From: Lyophyllum atratum
Lineage: Eukaryota > Basidiomycota > Agaricomycetes > Agaricales > Lyophyllaceae
DNA: 64,000 nt
Direction: 5' to 3'
Assembly (NCBI GenBank): GCA_014905825.1
Contig: JACGCN010000014.1
Span: 434,001 to 498,000, forward strand
The position numbers and the translations under genes were made by a program. The notes under the pieces are model-generated. The model saw only the letters and a list, made by a program, of their open reading frames with translations. It made no database searches and had not been told where the DNA came from. Shown piece by piece: positions 36,701 through 47,888 of this stretch. The stretch's first letter is position 1, and each line of letters opens with the position of its first letter.

Positions 36701-37188
36701 ATATACGGTGTGATGCTCAGAAGGCAAGCCACCGTGGTGGAAAAAAGCATAGCGACATTCCACTTCGAAAGCGTCAAAGTGATCGTCAATCGGCGGAGGT
36801 CCATGATGTCCAACGCCTCCAGCTGTAATTTTTTGAGCAACAAGTCGATCTCTGTCTCTGCTCGATGTCGCTCAGGATTCGCTGGATCCATCATGATCAA
36901 CGACAGGTTCTTCCCCGATGGGCGAAACCCTGCGTCACGGAGCTTCTCTGCTCCGACGAAGCCCCAGCTCGGAATCGAAATACTCGCGATGAGCGTTTTG
37001 AAACCTGCTCTCGCCACCCCAAGACTGCCGAAGATCGACATGGGCGAGGCAGCTGCGTATAGAAAGCCGTCTGAAAGTGCGGAGCCAACATGCTCCTCGC
37101 ATTGCTCCGTTCCAAGTAGTGGCAGGAGCGCAGATATGTCTTGGATTCCGCCCGTAAGAATGGTGCCGACGCTAGGAGTATCGCCCAT
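33786..37188 (-). CDS. Large four-span membrane protein of unknown function
   Basis: I do not recognise a named family, although the N-terminus (ILTGGIQDISALLPLLGTEQ) looks like a class of agaricomycete hypothetical proteins. The ATG is at 37188. Two exons join across about 35454-35515: codons ending KLDR are completed as KLDRDDIGQFPQGV, fusing two large open frames into one protein of about 1,110 residues. The first half has about four hydrophobic spans: NVAMLFSTTVACLLSITPY, VRALGGFLTVTSLQFLLQW, LALQMLMVLGIVGSVVGYVG and LGPILWLLLEGILSIARMLF. An earlier Ala-rich hydrophobic stretch (GFLYAAASPMSIFGSLGVA) is also present. The second half is soluble, Trp-rich near its start (GWLDSKWWPDMNEIHG), and ends in a beta-rich-looking stretch (GVLKLVLHHHSGSETTLALR). 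It lies head-to-tail upstream of the NLR-like gene, so a shared role is possible but unproven. Confidence 0.78.
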
Positions 37189-37697
37189 GGAAGGAGATGT
37201 TGGGTCACTGTCGAAAAGGAATTGATCGATAGCTTGCTAAGAAAGCAGAACGACTTACAAGTAACGTTTTATGAAGGGTCAGGAGGAGCCCAGTCGACAC
37301 AATGAGATGTTGAGAGCTTCCGGGTAAGGACATATTGACCTAGACGCCTGCAGGCTGCATGTTGGACCCTGGGCGCTTGCGAACGCCCTGTCATGTGGTT
37401 CCTCCACCAGAAGCGACCGTGATTGACATGGGACAGAACGTCCATATCCGAGCACATTTAGCCATTGTGGGTTGGGACGCTGGCGCCGTGGTTGAAAAGC
37501 TTTCCGTTTCGTCCTTTGCAAGGCTGATGTTGAGCAAACTATGGACCAACCATGGTCAGCCGCATGGTCCGTGGAACGATCAATTGGCAAATGCCGAGCT
37601 GTGTTTTGCGTCTCGACGTCGAGTGAAGGTGCGCGTCCAGCTTAAAACATCATAGGACCGACCCAAGGGTTTGCTTTGGCTTTGTGTTGGGAGCGTT
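37189..37697. other. Intergenic, upstream of the four-span protein gene
   Basis: Promoter of the minus-strand gene to the left; only short frames without motifs. The repeat array starts at its right edge. Confidence 0.5.
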
Positions 37698-38768
37698 GGC
37701 CTGAGTTACAGTGACTGAGATAATTAAGGCTGGTGATGTTAACGTTGCCATCGAGGAACCGTTCGGCGAATGTTTTTGAACCCAAGCTTTGCCGGCACCA
37801 AGTAGATAGAAGCTCAAGTAGATCTGCCCTATACATCGCGCATGCGAATCCAATTCCAGGAGCAAATTTCTATATACTGTAATTATTCTGTACATACGAA
37901 CCGACGCCTTCACTATCTCTCAGCCTACAGGTACAAAGGGGAGCGGAAAACCCAAGTAGAGAAAAAAAAACAAGAATCAGAACCTAGCAATAAATTAAGC
38001 ACTACATATCGCTTCCCCTAGATTGCCCCACCACAGTCGGGACATAGCAGCGTCGGGCCTGAGTTACAGCGAGATCGAGTCAAGGCTGGTGAGATTAACG
38101 TTGCCACCGGAGAAACGTTAGCGACTGTCTTAACCTAGCCTCCTCCACGGCCCTCTCCCACCTCCCGAACTCACTGTACCCAAGCTTTGCCGGCACCAAG
38201 TAGATCTACTGTATACCCTGCGCATGCGAATCCAATTCCACCAGCAAATTTCTATATACACACCAACCGACGCCTTCACTATCTCTCTGTACTGTTAGTG
38301 GCTACACGTACAAACGGGAGCAGAAAACCCAAGTAGAGAAGAAAAAAAGGAACAGAACCTAGCAATACATTGAGCCGCATTATCGCTCCCCCTAGATCTC
38401 CCGACCACAGTCAGCGCCGGCCTGAGTTACAGCGAGATCGAGTTAAGGCTGCTGAGATTAACGTTGCCATCGAAGAAACGTTCGGGGATTGTCTTAACCT
38501 AGCCTCCCTCACGGCCCAAAGCTTTGCCGGCACCCAGTAGATCTACCGTATACACTGCGCATGCCTATCCAATTCCACGAGGAGATTGCTACCTCACATC
38601 CTATATAAACACAAACCCCCGCCTTCACGATCTCTCTGCAGTGCCTAAACGTACAAATGGGAGCTGAAAACCCAAGCCGAGAGAAAAAAAGAATAATCAA
38701 GACCTAGCAATAAATTAAGCACCCCCCGCTCCCTAGATCGCCCCACCACACTCAGGACACAGCAGCGC
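37698..38768 (-). repeat. Three-copy tandem array made from the 3' end of the BAH/PHD gene
   Basis: Three head-to-tail units of about 350-363 bp start at about 37698, 38056 and 38419, each with GGCCTGAGTTACAG or a close variant. Shared landmarks include AGCTTTGCCGGCACC, AGATTAACGTTGCCA, CGCATGCGAATCCAATTCCA and GAAAACCCAAG. The last unit runs into the live BAH/PHD gene. On the minus strand each unit begins with the gene's last codons: LLCPECGGAI-stop in the gene, LLCPDCGGAI-stop in the far copy and a shortened DCGREI-stop in the middle copy. The array is therefore the gene's terminal codons plus 3' UTR copied in tandem downstream of it. Confidence 0.85.
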
Positions 38769-40551
38769 CGCCACACTCTCCCTCGGCTTCACCCTCTTCT
38801 TTCCCTTCCCCTTCCCCCTGCCTTTCGTTTTTGTCTTCACCTTCCCGTCACCACTATCTTCGTCGTCCTCGTCGTCCTCCTCACTCGCCCCCTCCAACTC
38901 AACCACAGCCTCCCCCACCCCAACCCCCAACACCCCCTCCCAATCCTCCGGCACCTCCTCCCCGCCCCCCACCGCCTTATACACCATCCTTCGTGCCCTC
39001 ACCACACCCCCGACGTTCCCTGACACACCGCCTGCGGGGAAGGCGGCGCCGCGTACGATGGGCTGCGAGGCGATGAGGACGAGGTCGGGGGGGAGGGAGG
39101 CGAGGAGGGTGGAGGATGGGTCTGTGTCGGAGTCGGCGTTTTGGTCTGGGTCCTCCGAGTCCGAGTACGAGTCTTCGAACTTTTTTCCCCTGGAGCTGGT
39201 CCGCGTCGACGGCACCACCACGGCCCGGCCTCTCCCCCTCCCCCTCCCCTTCCCCACGCTCCCCCCACTAGCCACCCTCACCTTCTTCCTCACCGGTTCC
39301 CCTCTCACCCTGCCCTTACCCCTGCCCCTTCCCCTTCCCCCCTCCCCACCCCCCATCTCCTCCAACCCCCCCACCCCATCCACATCCGGACTCATCCCAA
39401 GCAGCCTCCTCCCGCGCGCCGCCTTCCCCCCGTCCTTATCCCCATCCCCATCCCTATAGCCCGCCCCCACCAGGCACGCGGCGTGGTACCACCGGCGGCA
39501 CGCGGGGCGCGGGCAGAAGTGCATGAGGGAGGAGGGGGAGGGGGAGTCGGGGGAGTAGGGGAGGGCGCAGAGGCATTCGGAGGAGGGTTTGGGCTGGGAG
39601 GTGTGTGTGAGAAGTTAGAAGGGAGAAGGGAAGGGAGAAGGGAGGAGGGGAAGGGAGGGGAAGGGGGAAGGGAGGGGAGGGGGGAACGTACTTGGATGAC
39701 GCGGGCGCGGTACTCGAATGTGTAGCGCGTGTAGAAGACGTCGCGCGGGATGTAGGGTTGTTCGATGTCCGTGTCGTTGAGCTTTTTCATCGGGACTGCC
39801 GCTGGTAACCATCTCGTCGGGTCAGTGTTCGGAGCTGGGGGGAGAATGGAGGAGGGGGGGTGGGGAGAGGGACGGACCGTCAAAAGCGGAGGTGGAGACG
39901 TAGTCGAAGTGGTCTGAGAATATGCGCTCGTAGCGGCCGCATGCCTTGCTATCGCTATTGATTGCGTCATTGTTAATTCACTCGCGCGAGTGGTGGCACG
40001 CACAAGGACTTGATGGCGCCGTGCACTTCGTCGCCGGACCAGTACCATTGCACGCGCGTCCACACCTATTGCGTGTGGCGGGTCAATCAAATTTGGGAAA
40101 CGCAGCCTAGGAGAATGTGGGAGATGGGGGGAAGACGTACATCTTCAGGCGTGCGCAGACGCACCTCGCGGATCTTCACGACCCAATAATCGCACAGCTC
40201 GATCGCCTGGCCCACTTTGACGCCATGCGGGAGGACGATCGCGCTGCACGTAATGCGTAACGATGAGCCCGGAGCGCGGAGAGGGGATGGGGAGGGGGGA
40301 CGTACGTATCGCCGCGCCTGAACGTGTGCTCGTCGCCTTCCTCGTCTCTTACTACGTATGTAGACTTTGTCATGAGTGTACGTAAGGGGGGAGGGGAGGG
40401 GAGGGGAGAGATACCGACCGATGAAGGATCCGAACTCGATCATGCCCTTCCATTCGTCGTCGGTGGGCGTGGCGGGGTCGCCCCCCGCGAGCTTCCTCTT
40501 CTTGTACGGCTTCTTCTTCGCGAGTGTCAGTCGCGCGGCGCGGCGGGGCAT
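38733..40551 (-). CDS. BAH-domain protein with PHD-like zinc-binding motif
   Basis: This is a chromatin-type protein. The ATG is at 40551 (MPRRAARLTLAKKKPYKKRK). Spliced segments give a BAH domain: GDEHTFRRGDTIVLPHGVK, GQAIELCDYWVVKIREVRL, PEDVWTRVQWYWSGDEVHGA, CGRYERIFSDHFDYVSTSAF, QPYIPRDVFYTRYTFEYRA. A Cys/His cluster of PHD type follows (ECLCALP, HFCPRPACRRWYHAACL). The C-terminal half is low complexity with Gly/Arg-rich (AT-hook-like GRGRGRG) and acidic runs (EEDDEDDEDSGDG). It ends in a small CPECGG knuckle and stop. BAH domains bind nucleosomes or histone tails and PHD fingers read histone H3, so a histone reader is likely. Introns are G- or C-rich; the one near 39600-39690 is an almost pure purine/pyrimidine tract. 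Confidence 0.85.
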
Positions 40552-40810
40552 ATCGTAGCAAGTGCAGGGAAGGGGTCGATCAAGTTGAATTCAGAAGTTG
40601 ACTTGTGTGATCGTGATGGGAGGCCACGTGGCTGACGTAAGGCCAAACTTGTGCTGTGTGCCGAGGTCGGAGGACTTTCCACGACAACGCTAGACCAAGA
40701 CACGCGGACACGGGCAGGCTGCTGCTTTTGGGTCTTGCTCTCCCTCTACTTCTCTCTGTCCTGCCTGCATCTTACATACACCCCATCGATTCGAATCGCA
40801 ACCTTTATAG

Positions 40811-41901
40811 ATGCTGTTTTACTTCACTGCCCGCATCGTTAGGTGAGCCCTTCCTTCCTTTGACTCACCCTTTGTCTTGCTCTGTCAACTTGGTGTGCTG
40901 ATCTGGGGGTGATAACGTCTCAGCTCGGTGGCAGCGTTCTTGTACCCCGGGTATGCGTCGTACAAGACGCTGAGCCAGCGCCCTGCTTCGGAGGAGGAGC
41001 TCGAGCGCTGGCTCATGTACTGGTCCGTCCTCGGCACCCTCATCGGCGTCGAGTATCTCGCGGAGTGGCTCGTCAACTGGTACGTCTCTCTTCTCCCATT
41101 GTCCCACCCCCGCACTCCAAGTCTAAGTCTAATCCTAGGGTGCCATTCTACTACACCATCAAAACGCTCTTCCTACTCTACCTCGCCCTCCCACAAACCC
41201 GCGGCTCCTCCTACATCTACACAACGCACCTGCAACCCTTCTTCCACGCGCACGAAACCCAAATCGACGCTGCCCTCGCCTCGCTCAAAGCCCGCGCCTA
41301 CGCTTTTGTCCAGGAACGCCTCCGCGCGCTGTGGGACGCCGCCTCTGCCTCCCTCCAGACGCAGAACAATAACCAGAACCAGAACCAGGCGGGCTTCGAC
41401 GCGGCACCCCCGCCGTCGCTCGGCGACCCAGCATCGGGCCCGGCGCAGCTCGTGGGCACACTCTGGCGCTCGTACGGCCCGGGGATCATGGCATCCGGCG
41501 CAGCGCTCCTCCGCACCGCCACCACGGCGTCCACCGCGCGCCCGACGACGACGACGCTGAATACACCGCCTGCGTCCCTGTTCCGTACAGAGAGCAGCAG
41601 CACGCAGAGTGTCCTGGAGAGAAGGAGGCAGCTGGAGGCGGAGTTGGCTGCGCTCGAGCCTCAGGTGATGCCGGTAGCCAACCCGAGCCGGGGATCGTCG
41701 TCCTCGGATCTGGGGCTGAGGGAGCGCACGAACTCGGGGACGGGGCGGTTCGAGGAGGTGGAGGTGCCGAGTGATGTGGAGGGGTACGATGTCGGGGAGG
41801 GGAGTGACGGAAGGCCGGGAGCGTCGACGCGTGCGAGCTGGTTTGGGTGGGGGGCCGGGGCTGGATCGAAAGGGGGATATGAGAGGATTAAGAGCGACTG
41901 A
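40811..41901 (+). CDS. TB2/DP1/HVA22 (REEP/Yop1) ER membrane-shaping protein
   Basis: This is a reticulon-like hairpin protein that curves tubular endoplasmic reticulum. The ATG at 40811 starts a ten-codon exon (MLFYFTARIV) spliced after about 110 bp to SSVAAFLYPGYASYKTLSQR. It continues ELERWLMYWSVLGTLIGVEY, then after an intron near 41080-41138 VPFYYTIKTLFLLYLALPQT and RGSSYIYTTHLQPFFHAHET. This is the complete TB2/DP1 domain, and it fits the REEP1-4 subgroup with its long C-terminal tail rather than short Yop1. The tail is Gln/Asn-rich (NNNQNQNQ) and ends in a Glu- then Gly/Ser-rich segment (FEEVEVPSDVEG). The stop is at 41899-41901. It is divergent from the BAH/PHD gene, with 260 bp between the two starts. 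Confidence 0.9.
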
Positions 41902-42222
41902 CGTTACACGTAGACTTTTTCGACTGATTTGTAGCGATATAGTATATTGTTTTTGAGATAGATCCGAGGATGGCTCTTCGTCCTGTTTAGGACGTCATTG
42001 ACAGATCGGGTGATGTCGATCAAATATAGACGCGATGGGCTAACACGATCGCTGGCGTGGATGGATGATGATGACATGGGGGATGGGATTGCCCATTTTC
42101 GTCGCCCGAGACGCCCAGGAGGTCTGTTCCTTCGACGCCATGCTCTTTACGTGTAGTAGTAGCCCCTGCCTCTGCCTGAGCCTCTGCCGCGTCTCTCTTG
42201 ACCACCAACCACCACTACCACT
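41902..42222. other. Short intergenic stretch
   Basis: 3' flank of the REEP-like gene and promoter of the zinc-cluster gene. CCACCAACCACCACTACCA precedes the ATG at 42223. Confidence 0.5.
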
Positions 42223-45200
42223 ATGCAGAGGGAAACACAGGGTCTGCGCAGGGAGGCACATGCCGCTGCACAGCGCTCGCAGGACAAGGAGTCTAAACGC
42301 GCTAGAGGTCTTTATTGCGGTTCTCGTTGTGTACGGGTGCTGATTGTGCGGTCTGTCTTTGAACGTAGGGGCGCTTTCGTGTGCAGAGTGTAGACGGTAC
42401 GCTACCACCCCCTGAGTATGCAGGATACATCCGACTAAACGCTACTCTTTGGTGCAGGCTCAAGCTCAAGTGCGACAAGACAGTGCCGTGCTCCAGGTCC
42501 GTGTCCAGCCCCCTCGTTTTTTAGTCTTTCATCGCTCCCGCGCGGTGTACGTACTCACCCGCCTCTCGTTTCCGTCTTTACTATAGTTGCAAACGGCGCG
42601 GGTGTTCTGCGATTTGTCCGAATGGGAGCCTCATCACAGGCCAGGGGACTCGGTGCGTTCCCTTCTTCCTCTTCACTTACCCTCCATGCGTAATGCGTAC
42701 TAAAACCGCCGCCCACCAGCTTCGTCCTCGCAGACACCGAGAAGCTGCACCAAAAAATCGCAGCCATGAGCGACCGCATCCGACAGCTCGAAGACGCGCT
42801 CGCCATCCTACAGTCCACCCAGACGCGCGACTTGCACCCCCTGCTGCACCGCGAGCTTCTCAAGATCAAGAGCAGCATCGAGCTGCACTCCGCCGTCGAG
42901 GGGGGCGAGGAGGGGGGGCGGGAGGAGGACGTGGAGGAGAGCCAGACGATTGATGCGTTTGGGACGCTGGCGATTAGGGATGATGGGGTGGCGACGTTTT
43001 ATGGGCGGTCTGCGGGCTCGGAGGTGTGTTGTTGTTCTTTCCCCCCCCTCTCCCCCCCGCGTTTTGATGATGATGCAAGCTGAATGAGCATTAGAGTCTC
43101 CTTATTGTATGTGTCCACCCTTGCCCCTGCTCCCCGCGCACACCTACCTAACACCACACCCAGGGCGAAGCCTCCTCCCCAAGCCCGCAATCACGGTCCA
43201 TCTCACATACGCCCGAATCATGGTCCCCACACGCAGACCTCCCACAGAACATCCGGGCTCTGGCTGCGGCGTTCCCATTCTCCCTATCTTCCTCGTCGTC
43301 ATCCCCGACACTGCCCCCGGATATCGACCTCGACCACCTGGTGCGGACGTACCTCCCGCCGTGGAACGAAGCGCACCGCCTGTGTGAGCTGTACATGGAG
43401 CAGGCCCCGTGGTTCTTCGGGGCTGTGACGCGCCGTCAGCTCGCGGAGGAAGTGCTCCCGCTGTGGTACGACGCCGCTCCCCGCCCCGCGCCCTTTCCCT
43501 CACCCGCGCTACCACCTTCCGCCTCTTCCTCTTCCACGTCCTCCTCGTTCCCCCCAGTCCCAAACCCAAACACAACGACACCCACCCAAACCCCCCACGA
43601 CCTCGCCCTCCTCTTCATCCTCCTCACCTTCGGCGCCCTCACCGACACCTCCCGCTCCGCCCCCCCGGACAACCCCGAGGCCGCAGCGTACTACGAGCTG
43701 ACGAAGGCGGCGCTGGGGCTGGCGCCGGTAATGGAGAGGCCGCCGGCGGTGGCGACGGTGCAGGCGTTGGCGCTGATGGCGATATATGAGGGGATGAGGG
43801 GGGGGGAGAATAGTATTGAGAGTACGTGGGCTGTTATGGGGTTGAGTACGAAGTTGGCGCAGAGCGTGAGTGGTGTCTCTCTATTTTTGGGGGAGAAGGG
43901 GGGGTGTTGGGAGTTGTGCTGATGTGCTGTTTTTTTTTTGGTGTAGATTGGGTTGCGTGAGTCTCCCCTCCTTTCATATACTTGAAGGTAACCAACTCGT
44001 GTATAGACCGTGATTGTGCACGCTGGAAGCTTCCACCCGCCGAGGTACAGAAGCGGCGCGCGCTCTTCTGGGAGCTCTTCATCACCGACTGCTGGCAGGT
44101 CAGTTCCCCTTCTTTTTCTCTTTTTCCGTGGATGTACGAATAATTGTACGTCATAGAGCCTCGCAACAGGCCGCCTCGCGACCTTCTCCCTCCCCTTCGT
44201 CGACTGCGAGCTCCCCTTCGACCCAGACCAAACCATGACTCACGATGGCCTCGTCCAACCCAGCTGTACGTTCCCTCCTTTAATTCCTTCACAGAAACAA
44301 CCCAACCAACGCCCCTGTAGTCCCATTCTGGAAAGCCCGCTTCGGGGCCGAATGCGTAGCAGCCGTCGTGCAAGGCACGTTGACATCGCGCGCGCCGAGG
44401 TACGCGATTATATTGGAGCTGGATAGGAAGGTGAGGGATATGGAGCTGCCGGGGTATGCGCAGGGGGCGCCGCCGGAGGGGGTGGGGCTTGCGCTGACGA
44501 TGAGGCATTTTATGCCGATTAATTATCGGGAGCTTAGTGAGTTCTGTCTCAATTTCGCCTTTTTCGTTCTTCCTTTCTTGGTTTTTGGATGTGGGGGATA
44601 CGCATACTGATGTGCACGATAGCGCTCCTGTACATCCACCGGTGCTTCTTCGCCCACGCGATCTCGAGCCACCCGCACGACCCCATCAAGAGCCAGTACG
44701 CCCCGTCCTTCCTGGCGGGGTACCGCAGCGCGTGCACGATCCTCGCGTCTGTGCGGCAGCAGTTTGGGCTGTTCCCGGCGCAGATTGCGAGGTTTTGGGT
44801 GTTGTGGACGCATGCGTTTTCTGCTGCGGTGAGTCGTTCATGTTGGTTTTGATGCGGGGGCTTATATATGGTTTTTGGGGGCGGTGGGTAGGTGATGCTG
44901 GCGTCGGTGGTGACGCATAGTTCGCAGTCGAAGGTAGCGCCTGCTGCGTTGCTGGAATTGAGCATGGCGTGTGAGCTGTTCCAGCAGGCATCGACATACG
45001 GCGGGCGAGCCGGGAAATTCCTCGTCAGTCCCATTTCATGACTCTGCTTCCAGAGCCCCCCCCCCTGACCAAAAACACCGGCAGCCGATCATCCAGCGCC
45101 TGCAGACGAAAGCCCAACAGAAGTTCCTCGACACCAACAACGGGATCCCCCCCGGTATCCCAAACGACATATTCAAGCCCACACCCGCTGACAACCACAA

Positions 45201-46519
45201 CGATGAGCTGTCCATCTTTAGCGGGAGGACGCATACCGTCGCTACTAAGGCTCATACGCCGCCCACCAGAGCCCCCACCGTGCAACATCCACAGGTGCAA
45301 GGAGCAGATATGCAGTCGTTTGCGGGGGTGCATCCGAGCTTGGTTACGGAGCTGAGGGCGTTTGATGGGTGTATTGAGGCGCAGATTAGGGATGCGTGGC
45401 AGGTGGGGGGCGGGGTGTTTGTAGGGGGGGTGGATGGTTCGGGGGAGAGGGGGAGGAGGGAGCAGATGCACGTGGCGGAGAGGGAGCAGAGGGAGAGGGA
45501 GAGGGTTACGCGGCCGGTGGATGATTCGAGGGAGAGGAGTCTGAGGGATCAGATGCAGATGGCGGATATGGCTGAGAGGGAGCAGAGGGAGAGGGAGCAG
45601 GCGGGGAGGATGGAGTTGGAGAGGCAGCGTGTGGAGCGGCAGCAGCAGGTGGAGATGGAGATGGAGCAGCAGAGGATGTATCAGGAGCAGCAGAGGGAAG
45701 AGCAGCGGCAGATGCAGGAACAGTACCAGCAGCAACTCTTGCGGGAACAGCAGCGGTTGCAGCAGGCGCAGCAGCACGCAGAGTTGGAGCAACAGCGACA
45801 ATTGCAGCAGGCGCAGCATCGGCGACAGCCTCAGATACGTACGAAACACCATCATCAGTACCAAACCCAGAACACCCCCTACGAATGCGAACAGGGAGCG
45901 TATGCACAGCCAGAACATCATAATCAGGTAGTCGCCAACCCAACACTTGCGTCTGGCTCCCACCTCCCGCATCACCACCCCCTCACCCACTCACAGTCCC
46001 TCTCGAGCTTGCACCAAGCCTACGTCCATGAGCCTCAGCCACCGCAACCTCAACACCATCCACAAACGCACCCTCACCCTCAGCAACACTCCATGTACAC
46101 CATACCCCCCGAATACCGCCAGGACCAATACCCGACCCCCGAATCCACGGCGTCACCTACCTCCGCGACCTCCTCGCATTTCCCGGGCCACGAGCAGGCT
46201 GTAAATTATACTCACGCTCCTTCACATCAACAGCAACATCAACAACAAGCGGTACAGGAAGACGCATATCAGTACTGGCCCACGACGGAGGCGGGATACG
46301 TATCGCTTGGACACGCCGTGCAGGTGCATCAGGCGCCGCAGCACCATTATACGCCGGAGGGAGCGCTGAAGGGGATTGCGGCGGATGATAGGAGTTTGCA
46401 GGAGACTTGGCAGTCGTATATGTACAAGGTGGGTTTTTTCGTTTTTGGTGTTGGTGCTCCTTGGCTGATGGCGAGGGGGGGTGTAGGTTGGGTCGCCCCG
46501 GCATCTCTTCGAGGATTAG
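42223..46519 (+). CDS. Zn(II)2Cys6 fungal transcription factor with Gln-rich tail
   Basis: This is a nuclear DNA-binding regulator. The ATG at 42223 (MQRETQGLRREAHAAAQRSQ) is followed by several tiny exons that build the zinc cluster. Spliced reading is RGALSCAECRRLKLKCDK, then TVPCSSCKRRGCSAICPNG, giving the six cysteines in CX2CX6CX5CX2CX6C-type spacing. The linker TRFVLADTEKLHQKIAAMSD and LEDALAILQ form the coiled-coil dimerisation stretch. The fungal transcription factor middle homology region runs from about 43320 to 44990 (LPPWNEAHRLCELYMEQAPW, LALLFILLTFGALTDTSRS, STWAVMGLSTKLAQSIGLHR, RRALFWELFITDCWQ). After about 45430 the protein is an Arg/Glu/Gln coiled run and then Gln/His/Pro-rich. 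A last intron (about 46429-46486) leads to VGSPRHLFED-stop at 46517-46519. The target genes are unknown. Confidence 0.9.
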
Positions 46520-47122
46520 AAGTTAGGAGGTGGTGGTGGGGATTTGGTCTTGGACGATGTAGATGTATGTGTATACCTTAGGTATCTGTGTACATGTTTT
46601 TTTGCTTTTTCTGCTTTCTTTTTTGCTGTGCTTTCGAACTACGCTTTCTTGTTTTCCATCTGCTTTTCGTTTTGCTTGCATATCTGTGGACTAGAATATA
46701 TCATCATCATATAGTGTATCCTCATAGTGTGTACAGTGGAATTTTGCGATGACCTCACTGGTGTTATAGCGCGCTATCCCCGTCATTTGTAACTTGAGGA
46801 GGCTTGGGGAGCTGATAGGCTAGAAGAACCCACCAACTTTTCCAAATCAGGGCGACGCGATGGGACACGGTGACAATCGGGTTACCCTCAAGGGGCGACT
46901 AGTATTTGAATTTCATGCTCACAACAAGTTGAAATAACAGGGAGAACGTGCTAGATCCTTTTCGTCCAACCAGGTCCAACCACGCCACATACTTACCCCA
47001 AACCTCATGTCACTGAGACTTCCAGCATCACTGGAGCGATGTCTATCGACGGTGGAGCAGTTACACACCGGAGACGAGGCCTCGACACCTGCCAGTGCCA
47101 GTGAGAACTCGATTAGCCTCGT
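46520..47122. other. Intergenic, no gene seen
   Basis: A pyrimidine-rich stretch (46590-46680) follows the transcription factor stop. No LTR-like end or gene is recognised. Confidence 0.5.
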
Positions 47123-47758
47123 CTAAGCTTTACCTCGAGATCGTCGGCGTCGATACTCTTCAATTATAACACCAATAAAGTCCTGCGGTCCGACATTTCC
47201 TTTCTTACAGTCAGCCATGTAAGACCCCGTGAACATATCCCAAGAAGGCGGAAGCGACGCCGCAACTATGCCTATAAACTGACCGTCACAAACCCAGCCA
47301 CACTCCTCACCATCCACACTCTCCTTCACACACTCCCACACTTTTTGGAGTTGACACAGATGTTCCGCGATATCGTCGCCTTCCTCCTCCCACGTCCGGA
47401 AGAGCCTGCGTAGAATCGACACCGCCGTATACTCATCGTGCCAGTGGGCCAACGCCAAGTCGTCCCACATCTCCTTCGCGCTTCTGGCGCGTTGGGCATG
47501 CACGAGCTGAGTGTCTGATAGGTTGTTGAGAATGATAGAGCGTGCGTAGGCGTCGTTGAATGACCAGGCTGCGAGGTCTTTTTTGGGGGCGTTGGCGGGT
47601 GGCCTTGGGATGGTCCCGTGGATGTAGTCCTTGACGCAGCAAACTTGGAGCACGCAGAGTATTCGGGTCCTCCATGCTGTCCAGTTGCTGTCGCCTAGGG
47701 GCTCGGGGAGCTGTGTGATGGATGCACCCATTCGCACGTCGACTTTGGTGATGGCCAT
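47123..47758 (-). pseudogene. Ty1/copia-type gag fragment (retrotransposon relic)
   Basis: An intron-less minus-strand frame from the ATG at 47758 (MAITKVDVRMGAS) reads as a copia-type gag polyprotein of the UBN2/retrotran_gag family: LGDSNWTAWRTRILCVLQVC, VKDYIHGTIPRP, WSFNDAYARSIILNNLSDTQ, ARSAKEMWDDLALAH and EEGDDIAEHLCQLQKVWECV. The frame is open further 5' to 47821 without an ATG. No zinc knuckle, protease, integrase or reverse transcriptase follows, and no LTR pair is seen nearby. It is therefore a solitary gag piece, either a decayed element or a captured gag-like gene; the uninterrupted frame keeps the second option open. Confidence 0.72.
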
Positions 47759-47888
47759 TTCGAAGTGAGACTCGATGTCTGTTTGTCTGGAAGGTCTTGT
47801 AAATGCGTTGATGGCCTTCACTAGTACTCTTCGTTAAAATGCTAGAGGGCGGCGCCCAGTAACTCTTTACACTGGTACTTATTGCAGT

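Noticed and set aside
37698..38768. A CRISPR-like or satellite array
   Set aside because: The three units are about 355 bp long, diverged, and clearly derived from the adjacent gene's 3' end.
39141..39725. Plus-strand open frame of 194 codons
   Set aside because: Antisense to the low-complexity part and an intron of the BAH/PHD gene; Pro/His/Gly runs only reflect base composition.
45025..45990. Long minus-strand open frame (321 codons, Leu/Pro-rich)
   Set aside because: It is antisense to the Gln-rich tail of the zinc-cluster gene; CAG/GAG repeats on one strand give Leu runs on the other.
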